A stretch of DNA of 64,000 nucleotides. Origin: Ulota crispa (lineage: Eukaryota; Streptophyta; Bryopsida; Orthotrichales; Orthotrichaceae). Positions 23,934 to 37,172 of this stretch are shown piece after piece; positions within the stretch are counted from its first letter, which is position 1; every line of letters begins with the position of its first letter. The stretch lies in NCBI GenBank assembly GCA_963920765.1, contig OY987252.1, forward strand, positions 2,031,966 through 2,095,965. The letters are read 5' to 3'. The notes below the pieces were generated by a model. That model saw only the letters and a list, made by a program, of their open reading frames with translations. It was not told the DNA's origin and made no database searches. The position numbers and the translations under genes are program-made.

Positions 23934-25621
23934 GGTCCAATATGGCAGCTAATAAAGAATAGTCACCCGTTTTACACCATGCAAATGGATAGGGTCATGG
24001 TCGCCACCTTGTCTTCTATCGTTGGATACGTATTCCTCACATTCATCAGCACAAATGATTGCACATTCTACAGTCATCCTTGTTGGAGCTAACCATCTTT
24101 CTATAGTTTTGTCAAACTCAATGTCTCTCCAATATAGATGTGACATTCTAGTCCATCTCTTGCTTCCCCCATAAACTAGCTTTCTTCCCTTTGCTCTTCT
24201 TTTGGAATTCAACGTATTTCCTGATGATGCACATCTGGCATTGGTGTTTGGTCCACATACTATACATGCTTTGTACTCATGTGTGCACAACCCTGAAATC
24301 AAATTGTATGCAAGATAGTCTGTAATAGTCCACATTAATATATCCCTTAGTGTGAATCGTCTTGACCGAAGGTGCTTCAAAAAATCTTGAGCACTAACAC
24401 CAGCCCACAACTACAATAGTTCTTCAACAAGTGGTTGTATAAAGACATCCATGTTCTTGTTGGTTGGTGATGATTTTCCTGAAACTAATATACTGAGCTG
24501 GATGAAAAATTTCTTAGTAACCAAATAGGAGGGCAGATTGTATATCACAATCAAGATAGGCCATGTCAAATGACTAATGCTATTATGGGTGAAAGGATTC
24601 ACTCCATCCAAAGACATACCAAACCTCAAAGTTCTCACTTCATTGGAGAAAGTAGGATCAACTTCTGCATCAACGTGTTTCCATGCCGGACCGTCCACAA
24701 CCAATTTCATGACTCCAACATCAATGTTTAGGTGGTCTACATGATGTCTAAGCAACTCCACAATTGCTAGAGAATGGAACATTTGCAGCATCCTTGGAAT
24801 AAGAGGGAAATGACGTACCGCCCTCACCTAAATTATGTTTGATCTTTGCATAAATCTTGACTTTCCACATGCCACAACTCGACAATGTGTCAAATTCTCT
24901 GTTGCACCACGGTATAACACACAGCCATTAGGACAAGCGTGAATGATGTTGTAATGCAAACCTAATTTTTTGATAAGTTTTTTGGCCTCATTAAACTGCT
25001 GGAAAGAATATTTGTAGGTGGTAGAAGAGTTGTTAGTAGTTTGTCAACAAAGGAATTGCTAACTCCATGTATGGCTGCCATGTTCATTAATACAATTGTT
25101 GACGATATGACATTGACTTTAACACCCTGATATATAGCTCTAACGCCTTCCTCATACAAATTGTTCATTGTATTTGTTGACTTTGACATGAGTTCCTCTT
25201 CTATGCCTTCTTTGTTGGTGTATGCTAGGTCTTCATGTAAGTGGTTGCCAATGTCAAAAGCGTTGAACACCTGTTGCTGGATGTCATGGAATGGGTCTAA
25301 TTGATCTTCATGATCAAATTCAGCATTTAAGTCTTTATGAACGTGTTCCTCTGCCACAACACCGCCTGCTGTGTTTAACCATATACCTTCTTCAAGATAA
25401 TTGCCTATTGGATCTCCTCCCACCATGGAATGCATTAGGAAAGGGTCACGTCTGTACAATCTTAAATGATCTCGAATGGATTTCAAACTATACCTTTTAC
25501 CACCATGGCATTTTCTACAAGGGCAACAAAATTTAGTGTAGTTTTTCTCCCTACACACCTTCAACTCAGTTTCTAGAATCAAGTCTTCTTCCGGAACATG
25601 AGTGAACGATGTCGTCGCCAT
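23934..25621 (-). pseudogene. Copy B transposase, exon 1: Transposase-associated and TNP2 domains
   Basis: This is the catalytic half of a CACTA transposase. The start at 25621 (MATTSFTHVP) aligns with the start of copy C (54605). Order: Transposase-associated zinc-finger-like domain (FCCPCRKCHGGKRYS, SIRDHLRLYRRDP), an acidic linker, TNP2 with NIIHACPNGCVLYRG, VRHFPLIPRM, PAWKHVDAEVDPTFSNE, GMSLDGVNPF and LVSGKSSPTN, and the Cys motif ACIVCG. It ends at the donor GACC|GTGAGTT (23934/23933). Lesions: one frameshift at about 25.01-25.03 kb (the frame changes from LLPPTNIL to TYKYSFQQFNEA) and one TAG just before VRAVRHFPL at about 24.83 kb. With so few breaks, B appears younger than A and C. 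Confidence 0.9.
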
Positions 25622-28010
25622 TGGCTTGAAATAAACCTGCACATGAATTTAAAGGTCTTGGTAAAGGACGATACTTTCTTACTGTTCTGAACAGGTTTAT
25701 AAATTGCTGATTCATCCAATGTAGGTTTTTTTTATGTTCACATACAATTTAACGTGTACAGCAATATTGTTTTGAAAATCAACAAAACACAAATTGCCTC
25801 AAAATCTCTTCACAATGTTTTTGCTGCAACAACTTCAGCACTTGTTATATGCAAAGACCACATTCACTTACTATTTCAATTTGATTTCAACATACACATA
25901 TTAAATAGACAATTGTATATTCCTATGTGGTTTTTGAACAGCTTATGCCAACAATACTGTAGTTACAGAAAATGGAAATTGGTCATTTTTCCATGTAAAG
26001 TACTGACTGCTTTGAAGTGTTTAACTATTAAAGACTTTGGTTCTTCACATATACTTTCTACAACATATATTACATTATAACCTATTCACATTATTTTGCT
26101 TCACAAAGAATCTAACCATTTATCTAAATAATGTCATGATTGTGTTTTACTCTCTTCTTTTCAATCTCTGCATATAAGCAATGCAACACAAACTTACAAA
26201 ATGAAATAAACAACCACAAAATAAATTAGTGACTCAGGTAATTTTCAATTCTAAATTGTTGGCACTCTCACTATAGTCAGATTAGAATAGAAATTAAAGT
26301 ATATTCATACATCACAGCTTCTTGGCTATTCAAGTACATTAATTAAAGATCCACATGGTGGTGACAATATATAAAAGGGAATTACTAAAACAACACCCTA
26401 AATTGCTAATGGGACACCTCCTCTGAGCATGAAAATGTGATTTTTAATGCTGATTTTGCTGATTTTTTGATTTGGATCAAAAGATTTGTTTCACCTTTAT
26501 CATTCTAAGGCTGTACCAAAAAAAGGTGTACTTTAATTTCCAACTAAAAATATAGGATTTTTGAGTTACTTAAAGCAAAAATTAAAAAAAAATAGTATTG
26601 GTGTAATAATATTTCAATTTCTTTTTGTGTTTGTCATATTTTCTTTCAAAGAGGTGATAATGTTGTGATTGAATGAATGATGGACCACTTAATAAATAAA
26701 AAATAGCACTAAATTACCAAATTTCATGCTCAGAGGCGGTGTCTTGTTAGCAATTTAGGGTGTCACTATAGTAATTCCCTATATAAAATTATAACCCATC
26801 TATCATATATATATGTGTCTACATATCAAAAACTCTTGAATATATAAGAGTTTGGAGGAATCTGTTCTGTTTGGTATTTGTGCATTTGAATTGAATTTTT
26901 GTGCAATATTTCTGTAATACAATTTACCTTGTTACAAAAATTGAAAATACTCTCACTATGTGCATATTCCACCTATGTTAATATGCCACCCTTCCATACC
27001 TTTGTTAAATATATCATATCATCACAATATTGATATTATTTATTCCTCGATTAAAGTACATTTAGATCCTTAACAAAATAAGTGAACTACAGGTGTTTTT
27101 CAAAAAGATTATCTACCAAAATTTTAATTGACATTAAATATGTAATCATTGACTAGAATTACCAGATTAAATACATTAACATTACAGCTCATAGCCAAAT
27201 ATGTCTATAGAAGTGTACATGTCACCTTATTTTCATAGCTCTATACTTTAAAATGCTAAATTGAGCATTGCTGTTAATAATAAATACCATCATGTCTTGT
27301 TGGAAACTTTTTACATAATATCTCAAATCAAAATAATATGTTTCAGTGTATGCATCCTTCAATTCTACATCATCATCACCTACTACAGCACGTAAATTTT
27401 GATTATAAAAATTATTATATACCTACAATTAATAATGATAATAAATTTCCTGTAGTTAATGTTTGTATACTTCTCAATATCACAAGGGAAATATATGTCT
27501 TACATATGAGATAACAAATTCCCACTCTGACATTTCCATCTAATGAAAAACATCTTGTCTAAGCACATGTTTCTGATACAAACGTCAATATTAGTAAATT
27601 GTCCAAACTCTTCCAATTTGTAATAATACGGGTTAATATGAAGCAACAGTAAAGGAATGAAGACTGCAAAAACAAAAAAAATTTATACTCCATAAACCTA
27701 ATGTTTAGATTGTATGAAACCTACACAGTGACAATATATTGTTAATAAGGCCTACAAGGTACATTACTGACGGTACCCTTCATAATTTAAAGCATTATTA
27801 TGTACCTTGGCCAGCTAAATAGTACTATACTCTGAAATCCTATATTAAGATTAATTGAAATGACCTATAATCCAATGACACGTGTCATCCTAATCGTAAG
27901 GTACTAATCATTACACGCATTTCTTGTTGGGAGTGACCATTGAAGTGAACCTTTGAAAGATTTGCAATGCCGTTTGTAGTAGATTCAAATTTACACTGAC
28001 AACAAGTAGA
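25622..28010. promoter_or_regulatory. Divergent promoter interval of copy B
   Basis: 2.4 kb of AT-rich DNA between the start of the - strand transposase and the start of the + strand gene. It has no coding content, apart from the 403-bp Mutator-type MITE at 26377-26779. Copy C has the same arrangement with a 1.24-kb interval (54606-55842). Both promoters must lie here; I could not identify specific elements. Confidence 0.5.
26377..26779. mobile_element. Second Mutator-type MITE, 403 bp, perfect 9-bp duplication
   Basis: TATATAAAA flanks both sides (26368-26376 and 26780-26788). The ends are GGGAATTACTAAAACAACAC and, inverted, GGGAATTACTATAGTGACAC, continuing through CCTAAATTGCTAA and CTCTGAGCATGAAA for about 65 bp. 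It is unrelated in sequence to the MITE at 10295-10685 but has the same 9-bp duplication size. No ORF. It sits in the divergent promoter of copy B, so it arrived after copy B. Confidence 0.9.
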
Positions 28011-31000
28011 ATGATGACAAGCAATTCTCTAGATGAAGATTGTCTAATCAATGATTATGAGGAGGGAAGAAATAAAAGGAGGAAGGAGTTGCATGAAGCA
28101 ATGCAAAAAAGCTTACTTGTTGCGGGGCATTCAGAAGCAGCTAGTCTTCATTCAGCATTTGAAGGAGAGGGGAACTTGTGCAAGGCGCCTAGAAAGAATC
28201 TGACTTGGAGGAGACGAGGGGGTGTACAGAAATAAATTGCATAGGACTCAGTGGCGGTGCAAAGGACAAGGAGGAGCAGAGCATCTGCGACATTGCAAAA
28301 GAGTGTTACGGCAAGCTCAAGCGCTGAATCTCTAGTTGGAGAGGTACCTGGAAAAATTTCATTTTTGCTTTTCATTTGTGATTGTTGAAATTAGGTATTG
28401 AGTGTGGTTGCTAGTAAGTTTGCCAGCTAAAATTCCATTCCGTAAAGTGAATTAGCGCATGTTTTGGTGAGCTTTTGTGCTAAGTCTTAAACGCGATGCA
28501 CGCCTGCATTAAACACTTGTTAATGGTAAGTTAAAATTAGCTAAGTGGCTGCACTGTGACTTTTTTAAAATAGAGTGTCTTAAACACACAATGCAAGAGG
28601 AAGAACCCGTGACTAACAAAGCGCTATGCATTACCTAGACAAAAACATGTAAGTTATTGCAATACTACATTGTAGCTCAAACTGTTGTGAACGCTTTATG
28701 TAGACGGTGTACTATTTCACTTCTCTTTGCAAATTCTGTTGCATTTTAGAATTAGGTGTCTTTTGTGCTATTGTTTGCGTAAAATTGTATGAGAAAAAAG
28801 TCTTCCTGAAACCACTGTCATTGGCGCAAAAGCTAGGATTTTATGTGAAATGTGTCCATTGCCATGATTTGGAATATTTGCTTGCCAATGAACTACCTCC
28901 GTCAATGACAGAATCGTAATTCTTTAGTACATTTCTATGGATAAGTCTTTGTTTCAGCCATATTTAGGTGTTGAGAATTTCAACAATTGACCATTATTTT
29001 GCTTCAATGTATCTATCATTTAGATGTTTTGTTCTAAGAATATATAGTACAGATGTTTTTTTAAGTGTTCAAGATCCAGTGTTTAATTTCTCATAGAACT
29101 TGTTTGCAACAAGCTTTGCTGTTTACTTGTCGTAATTTTTTTTCCATCTCAGCGGAATTATTTTGTGCATCACATGAAAACCCGTTGTGAACAAATTCTT
29201 TTCTTATAATGTTTGAACAATTACTGTAATTTTTTTTTATATAGTAAAACTCCTATAGTGAAAATATTATCAGTTATGTTGTGTGCATTGTCTATCACAA
29301 TTCTTAAGATGATTCAATCTTGTAAAGTTGGTTATTGATATGTTGGTATCATCAGGCAGCAGAGACTTTTTGCAAGTGGCTGCGGAAACCTCTAACCCGT
29401 GACACAAAGATGTTGGGGAAGGCATCTAAACAAAAGTTTTTAGTGAACATAAGTAAAAAGGTCAGAGAGATGGAGGGAGATGGCAATTTTCAATCCCTAG
29501 CAATTACTAACTTAGGTGAGAAGGGGACTCTTCCTTCTCATGAGAAGCGTTCGGATCAGGAGGAAATCAATGCTAGAGAGGTCAAGGAGCGCAAACAACA
29601 ACCCTATGCGGAAGGTGCTCCACGTTTCAAAGGAGGGGGATACTTTGGTAGTCAATCTAGTAGGAGGTCATCATTAGATTGGGAGGATGACCAAAGGAAC
29701 GGCCACGCTCCGCCCACGGTTGGATCATACTCGGGATCCTTTCGACGACCCTAGTTGCCTCTCTGTTACGATGTTGGAAGAGAGGGGAACAAATGTATCC
29801 GTGGTTACGCGGGACCGTCAAGACATTATGACAATTGGCACAATTGATACGATTGCCCTAGTAAGATTTTGTTGTTCTCAATTGATTTTGTTGACTAATA
29901 GATATTTCTGTTGGCGTCATTGTTATAGTATTTCAAAATCTTCTATAACAACTATGTACATGTGTGATGTCCTTAATCATGAACACGGTTGAGGGTTACT
30001 GTGATACAAATAGCAATCTATGATAAACTTATGACAATTCTATTTTTTTAACAATGGAAAAAGTAATGCCTATCATTTAACGTGAGATATAAATAGAATG
30101 ACAGATATGTAATAAATAGATTGTATTTTCTCAAATTCAAGATCCTATACATAAACATCTTGAGTACAGAGGTCTATGGAGTGTATTTTTTTAAATTTTC
30201 CGTTGTACTAAAATGCAATAAGCAATTATGAATGATCTGTGAACTCTTATCTAAAATATGAAGACATTGTTGAAATGATAGTTGAATATAACGTGTCAAT
30301 CTTGCAAATATATATCAAATCAATATCATTCCAATTTACCATTGAATAAGAATGGTGCATTCTTTGCATCCACATGTAGTTTTGCATGTACTTATCAGTA
30401 AATTAGTTTCAAAAATTAATTCAAACAGTAGATACATACGGCTCCCAAGGTAGAGACTATGATAATTGCGATCGACAAGATGAAGAAAGTTGACAATACA
30501 AGGCTTTGAGGTTTGAGAGAGGGACCCCAAGAGAAGCAGATCCAATAGCGCGTGGCAATTGTGCTTCACCAGCAAGTCCACAGTATGGCCGAGGTAGCAT
30601 GCGTCCAAGAAGCCCCCCTCTGTTGCCACTAAGGAATGTTGCGGACACTGTTGGGCCACCAGAAGAGGCACGAAGGCCACTTCAGCTGGATTAGTGTGGA
30701 ATGCCAACATGTAAAATGGCCAAACGTTTTCATTCGGACCTAGTGTCTTTTGTGAAGGACATGAATCTTGCTGACAGCTATAAGAAGCAAACAACCGCTG
30801 CAAAGGAAAGACTTATGGAGCACTTACTACATTCATACAAACCTTATGGCAAGGCCACAAAGGTTAGCAAAAGTTACATGAAGACAAGGCTAGTGGAGCT
30901 TTATTCCATTACCAATTTGCCCTAAATCAAATGATTAGCAATGGACTCCCAAAACCTGCTGACCTGAAACAAGAATACTAGGATATTTTGATAGAGCGCA

Positions 31001-34000
31001 AGAAGACAAAGGAGTGGCAAGAGAAGTCCTTGCAAATGGCAAATATTGCAAGAGGCCGCGAAAACCAGAACACAACAATGAAATCATTGGAAGAAGCAAA
31101 TACGATTGAATTGGTATGTACTCATACAGTAACTTTGAACATGAATTGTTATCACTTTTCTTCACATGTCATGTTCTTATTTTGTCTTAAGAATTATGAC
31201 GATGACTAATTATAATGATATGCTTTTCAACAGTGTTATCTTAACAGGCTGTTCAATGATATGAAGGTTACTACTGCAATGTATTATTGAAATGCTTTAA
31301 TGCTTTAATTTTAAAAGATTTTGCACTACAGTAGTGCCTGGATACAATGAAGGTATCTAGACAACATATTCCTTTCATGTAATGAAAACATTCACTGTAA
31401 CTAAAGAAACATTTGTAGCTCCACAACCACTAGGGACAATCATCTACTTCATCTTAGCCAAGTGTTTTTCCTTATAAAATTAAAATTCATCTTAGGGAAG
31501 CACTACTGTATTACACACTAGTAGAAAACTGCATTAGAATTTATCTTCTTGTATAGTGTTGTTTTTGTTGAGTTTCTTGTTTCCAATGCAAAATTTGTGT
31601 GGAAAACAAGGAACTCAATAGAAACTACACTACATGAAAACATAAATTCTAACACAATTTTCTAATAGTGATGTGCCGTTCACCAATTTTCTTAAAATGC
31701 AATAATGCACAATATGATGGAAGATGTGACAATGGTATCCGCATAAACCATACTTTGTAATTCATATATGCAAGGTGCAATACGTACCTAGACTACATTA
31801 AAGAAGACATGTATTGCATGAAGTTGTCATCATTTATGTTTTTTTTTTTTTTATGTTCTTGTTCAATACAAATTGTTATGCTGAACAATAAGAGGCATGA
31901 ATAGGTAAACCATTGTCATTGCTGCAACAGTTTTTGTCATTGTCGATAACGTAAAATGCTATTCTTGTAATAGCAATGTTACTAATATAACACATTTATT
32001 TCACTTGTATGTACAAACACAATTCCCAGGCAACACAACTTAGGCGTGACCCACGTGACGCCGAGGTGAAAGAGGTACTGGACAAGAAGTGGGCCTCGGT
32101 TCAGGAAGAAGCAATAGAGAAGAAGAAAATGAAGAAGGCAACAAATGTTACAAACACTAATGTGGTGGCATCAAAAGAATTGAGCAACCGTCTTCAAGGT
32201 ATGGAGACAATGATGCAGGAATGGAAGGAAGACATGCAAGTGTGGAAGACCGTCTTCTCCCCCAACTTGTTGAAACAGCTTCAGGATCTTGTTAATGTTA
32301 AAGAAAAAGCTTTGGTAGTAGTGAGTGCTATTACAATAGTAACAGACAATGTACCTGTGAAGGAGGACTGCAACAAGATAAGTGTAGAATCCTCAAGCAG
32401 CAAAGAGGAATTAAGTGACTCTTGCAACAGCTCCGAAGAGGAAGAGAGCAACTCTCAAAATGAATTGGACTCTAATGATAGCGATGACAACACAATCGTA
32501 ACTGTTTTGGCCGCTGCCGTTTTGGAACGTGATGTCCGGGTCATTAGCGCCGGTGTTCAGCAACGTGACATTGCAATTGTAGAGGTGAGAACAATGCTAT
32601 CAAAGCCGTCATCAAGCGCCGTCCCAATTGCAACAGAATTTGGGGATGCAAGGATGGTACTCAAGAGTAGCAAAGATACTGTTCCAGTTAATGCTGCCCC
32701 GCCTGACGTAACAGGAGTTACAAATTCAACTGAGCAAATCAAAAAGCAAATCTAGGTATTGCCTATCAATGCTTCATGAGTTCTATTGCCAAAGGTATTA
32801 TAAAATGTGAAGTAAATTATCACTAATAGTGAATCAGGTATTATTTGTAGTATGTAGCATTACTTGTTGCTCTTACATGACATGAGTAGTATAAAATTGT
32901 GAAGTGATAAGTATAGAAACATAATGATTGTTCAATGAACACAATTTTAAAAATGTGGGGATGGAGTATTGATGTGCACGAGGAAATGCAATGTATTAGG
33001 AAAGAGGAATGATGTCTTCATTCTGACAAAAAAATCTATGAATGATGATTGCCTTCACATAATCATTTGAGTAAAACTTGTAATAAGCATCCATTGGTGC
33101 AGGACTCAATGATAGCAGCAGAGAGTAGCCCCGATAAGGAAGGACACCAAGGTAAAAGACAAAAAACAGTGCCGAATTCCATGGATGTACCGGTGCTAAT
33201 CAATGCAGAGTCTAGTCCCCTTGTTTAGAAAAAAGTAGGGAATGGGGGTTGGAATACAAGGAACAGCAAGAAAAACCCTCTTCTTGTTCAAGTCAAGAAA
33301 AACAAGAAAGCAACCAAGGTAAGTAAATAATTGGACAACAAGGAAGATTTGTATTTTACAAATAATATAATTAAATGCTCATCTATAATTCAAAGGAATA
33401 GTGTAACTCTTGCGCGTTTAAAATGTTGGTGTTTTTAAGTGAAAGTTTTGATTTACAACGGCGTAAGCATGCCTAGGCCGATCAAACATTTTTGCATAGG
33501 CTAAAACACTTATTATGCAGCTCTTAGTATTTTAGAATATGTATTGAACATGTTAAGTTGAACACAAAATGCAACGCAATGAACTAGAATGACAAAGTAC
33601 ATGCCGTAATGGATGAAACCAAACCGTACGCTTTGGATGTATTTGCATCCCTTGACAATATGTTTGGTATTATATAGAAAGGAAAGTGAGGAGCAGTTCT
33701 AGTGCAGGTGAGTGTGTCATGGCTTGCAAGTTAAGACCAACTCAATAGTTTAAATAAATGGTATTGTCTTCATAAGCAAGGACAAGAAATGGTGATATTA
33801 AGATGAGAACATGTTGATATACATCTATATATGTCTCTTTGTAGAATTTACAAATTCCGCACTGTACATAGTATACAATATTGTGTTCTTTTGTGATGTT
33901 ATTGACATGTATGGACGTCTGACAGGGAGAAAGTATCCGCCCAAACAATTTGATACTTTGGGAGAAACGTAGTCCACGCAGATTACTTGGTTGTGGGTTA

Positions 34001-34213
34001 GTGGTTTCACCCTATCCTAACAAGGACATTTTGATTTTACCTACTGATCCTAACGTGAAGATGTTTTGCATCAAATTATTGAAGGTGTTTGAGCCTACAT
34101 TCATTCTTCCATTCAAGGAACTAGACAAGTCAGGGAAAGTGGATTATGATACACTTGGGAAAGTTTCTAGTAAAAAATGCATCATACGGTGGCCGGCTTT
34201 GTTGGAGGTGTAG
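28011..34213 (+). CDS. Copy B second gene: probable TnpA / Transposase_24-type CACTA protein, multi-exon, damaged
   Basis: Divergent from the transposase, about six exons: 28011-28343 (donor GAG|GTACCT); 29356-29860 (ATCAG| ... |GTAAGA), Lys-rich then Gly/Tyr-rich; about 30432-31113, with FHSDLVSFVKDMNLADSY and KTKEWQEKSLQMANIARGRE; 32030-32755 (CCCAG|), a coiled, acidic Ser/Glu-rich part; about 33103-33318; and 33929-34213. Exons 1-4 have counterparts in copy C at 55843, 57207, about 58017 and 59728. The LKQEY(W)D ... EWQEKS ... ANIARG stretch resembles, from memory, Transposase_24 of plant En/Spm elements, whose TnpA-type partner binds subterminal repeats. In-frame TAGs occur after PLQLD (about 30694) and at the Trp codon of LKQEYWD. 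The TAG ending exon 4 sits on a possible donor, so exons 5-6 are uncertain. Confidence 0.65.
31516..31670. mobile_element. 155-bp CACTA hairpin MITE in an intron of the copy B second gene
   Basis: The left end CACTAGTAGAAAACTGCATT and the inverse of the right end, CACTATTAGAAAATTGTGTT, frame a hairpin with the GAGTTTCTTGTTTCC core typical of the local family. It lies between exons 3 and 4 of the second gene. The flanks ACA and ATG do not match, so the duplication is lost or the ends have drifted. Confidence 0.75.
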
Positions 34214-37040
34214 GACATTGTCACTAGGCCATATTTTTTGTTATTGTAAAACTTCCTTGCTTTACAAATTTTTGGTGGTTTTGAAGTGTGGAGAAGTATT
34301 ATAAATGTTTATAATACATAGAGATGGCAAATGGACATTTACTAACTTGTATAAGTTTTGTAGTTGATAATGCTTACTGATATGTGTGGCTTAGATTATG
34401 TTGGTAATAAAAAATACAAAGTAATAACATGATTTCTATGTTTGCAAAGAGGCTGAAGTGCTGGTGAATAATTATGTTTGGTTTGATTCAGCTATTGAAA
34501 TTGTAGCATAGGTTGTTGTTCATGTTTGCGATGGGCATATGATGTAATATAGAATTGCAGAATAGATATAGCAAATCAACTATGTGGAGTGAGGTTTGTT
34601 ATCATTATGACAATAATTTTTAGTTTTGCTAATATTTGAATTCCAAGCATAGGATATGGCACTAAACTCAATTACAAGGGGCAACGCCTTTTTTGTTGTT
34701 AGTACATGGAACAAAAAGGTGCAGATGTCTATTTTGATTGCCAAGGATAGCATATGTTTAGGTGAAGAGAAGGTAAGGTTTTAAAGTAATGAAGGATGTA
34801 TGTACAAGTGATTTGCCTCCTTGGAGTATTCAATGTGGATGCTAATGCAAGAGAAGGACATCAATTGTGCTATTTGTGTAGGTACATTTCCTTCATATTT
34901 TTGAAACTCTTGCATGAATTATTGCATGTACATTTGTGTTCAAGAATGGGCATATGTCTGCAAAGGTGGTTGCATTTGGGAGTAGTCCATGCCCAAGTCA
35001 TCTAGACATAAGTAGTTACATACATTTTTACAATATGTTATTCTCTCAAGGTATGACGTTAATATGATATTGTTAAGAATGTTAATTAGGAAATGTATTA
35101 GAATGTGAGTGTTGTTATCTCATTGTTTGACAATTGAATATCAGTATTCAATTCATATTTTACAAGTAATGTTTTAATAATGTGGAAGATGCAAGTGGAG
35201 AATTTGTTTGAGCATTTCAACATTTTAAATTGCAAAGTTCCTATTAGAAGAGGTATGTACTTTAACCTCTTTTGTTATGTATTGATTTGCACACCCAATC
35301 AACGTTTATGGTATGTGATACACTAAGGTGTATGTTGTTTAGATCAGAATTGCTGTGGAATGTCTGGTTTTGTGAATACTTCCAATGAGTGGGTTATTCT
35401 AAATGTGATGTCACTGTCTTGCATGTGACCATAATGTAAGGTTTTTTTGCCATTTATATGGAATGGTTCATGATATTTAGCAAGTGATAACATGTAGCAA
35501 GCTAAGCTTTGGCTACATTTACGCCTTTCTATTAGTATTAAAATCAGCAATCAGGATTAAGTAGGTGATGCCTTCCTTGTATGTAATATTTAAATATTTT
35601 AGAAAAATTACTTATTGATGTTGAGGTCAAATATTTAAAAAATCATGGTACAAGATAATGATGATATACCTTCCCAAACAAGCATGTAGTTGGGAATCAA
35701 GGTTTGCATGAAATTTAAAAACCTCTTCTATTATATTGTGCATATTGTTATTTGTAGTAGTACCTAATGCTAGCTAGAGAATGTTATTTGAATGGGGAAA
35801 TTTAAGAAAGAATGACATGTCAAATGCTTTAAGAATAAGGTGATGTTGTTGGTTAAGTGTTTTGGTGTTGTACTTGAAAAATGATTTCAGTGCTAGGATT
35901 CTTGCCTTCTACAGAATTTTTTTATTTTCAAGTAGCACTGGATAGAATTATTGTTGTAGCTAATGAAGGGGTTTGTGGGTGAAGTGCAAGCCCTCCTGCA
36001 GTTGATTTATTGCAGCATTAGAAGTTGGTGGATTTACACACGCCAAAGTGAATGGTAAATGGACTATGAAGTGCAATATAGCAGATGGAAGTGAATCAAT
36101 GTCTTTGATTGTTACAATATTCTAGAAGTGGGAGAGTATACTATGGTAAGTGTAAAGTTAATTGGTAGGAGTTATATGTTCACTGTGGAAATAATGCGAT
36201 ATAGGAAAGTTGGGGTACATGCCTTTGGCAATTTACTATTTCAGTAATAAATTCATGCTTGGTACAATGTTCATTGTGTTGTTCTTGTTATGCCTTGGCT
36301 TTGGTAAATGCATATACTAAATTGACGTTGAATATTGCCGGAATTTGTTCAAAATTGAACTTGGCAGCATAGCCAAAGCTGGTTTTGTATTCATTTTTCA
36401 ACAATTCCAGAACACCATGAACTCATAATTTCAGCAGGTTGTTTTTTAAATTCACAAATATACATAGAAAGTGAGAGGTGTGTGTGATTGTATTGAATGC
36501 GCGTAGTGTCGGTGATTAATGAGTTTATAGGAAAAAGCATTTTACATTGTAATGAAGGCTGGCCGGATCAAATCATATTAGGATTTAAATAATCAAGAAT
36601 TGCAAAGAAACCCAATTGTACGTTCTTAAGTGTACATGCTAGAAATGAAAACTTTGTGTGAAATTTTGTTTGTGTGAGTAGGATGATTAGTTGGATGTGA
36701 TTTTGTTGTAATGTGATGAAATTCTCTGTTAATAACAATGATGGCTATTACTGCTTGTAATATTTGTGTTGCCAATTACTCACATGTTTGTATAGTAACA
36801 GTTCCAGATTTGGAAGTCAAGTGAAATTCATGTTATGCAACAGCAATTTGTGTTACAACAAACATAAATAAGTCGTTTGCAACATCTAGAGCTTTTGAAG
36901 TATAAATGGTACCGCAGAGAGCGGTGAACACGTGTCTGTCAATTAGTGGATTGCAGTGACGCCGTCTCTGACGTAATAAACAACACATGTCACACAATCT
37001 GATTAATATGGCTTTAACGATTTACAAAGGCAGCAATGCT
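34214..37040. other. 3' region of copy B, no gene seen
   Basis: AT-rich sequence after the last exon-like segment of the + strand gene. No frame longer than about 70 codons has protein-like composition. It looks like 3' UTR plus transposon filler. No captured host gene was recognised. Confidence 0.5.
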
Positions 37041-37172
37041 GATATGGCAAAACCATGTCATCAATGACATGGTAACGCCATGCCATTTAAGACATGGCAG
37101 ATGCATTCTATTATTGAAATGTGAAACAACATCAATGGTGACATGAAAAAGGCATGTCATGTTTGCCATGGA
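37041..37172. repeat. Cluster of CATGTCAT / ATGACATGG / CCATGCCAT motifs near right end of copy B
   Basis: Within 130 bp there are about seven variants of a CCATG(T/C)CAT-type word in both orientations, for example CCATGTCATCAATGACATGG at 37053-37072, then GCCATGCCAT, GACATGGC, GTGACATG, GCATGTCATG and GCCATGG. The cluster lies 240-370 bp inside the terminus, where CACTA elements carry binding sites for their TnpA-type protein. The motif differs from that at the left end. Confidence 0.5.

Noticed and set aside
31513..31673. Left flank ACA as a target duplication of the 31516 MITE
   Set aside because: The right flank reads ATG, so no duplication can be claimed.
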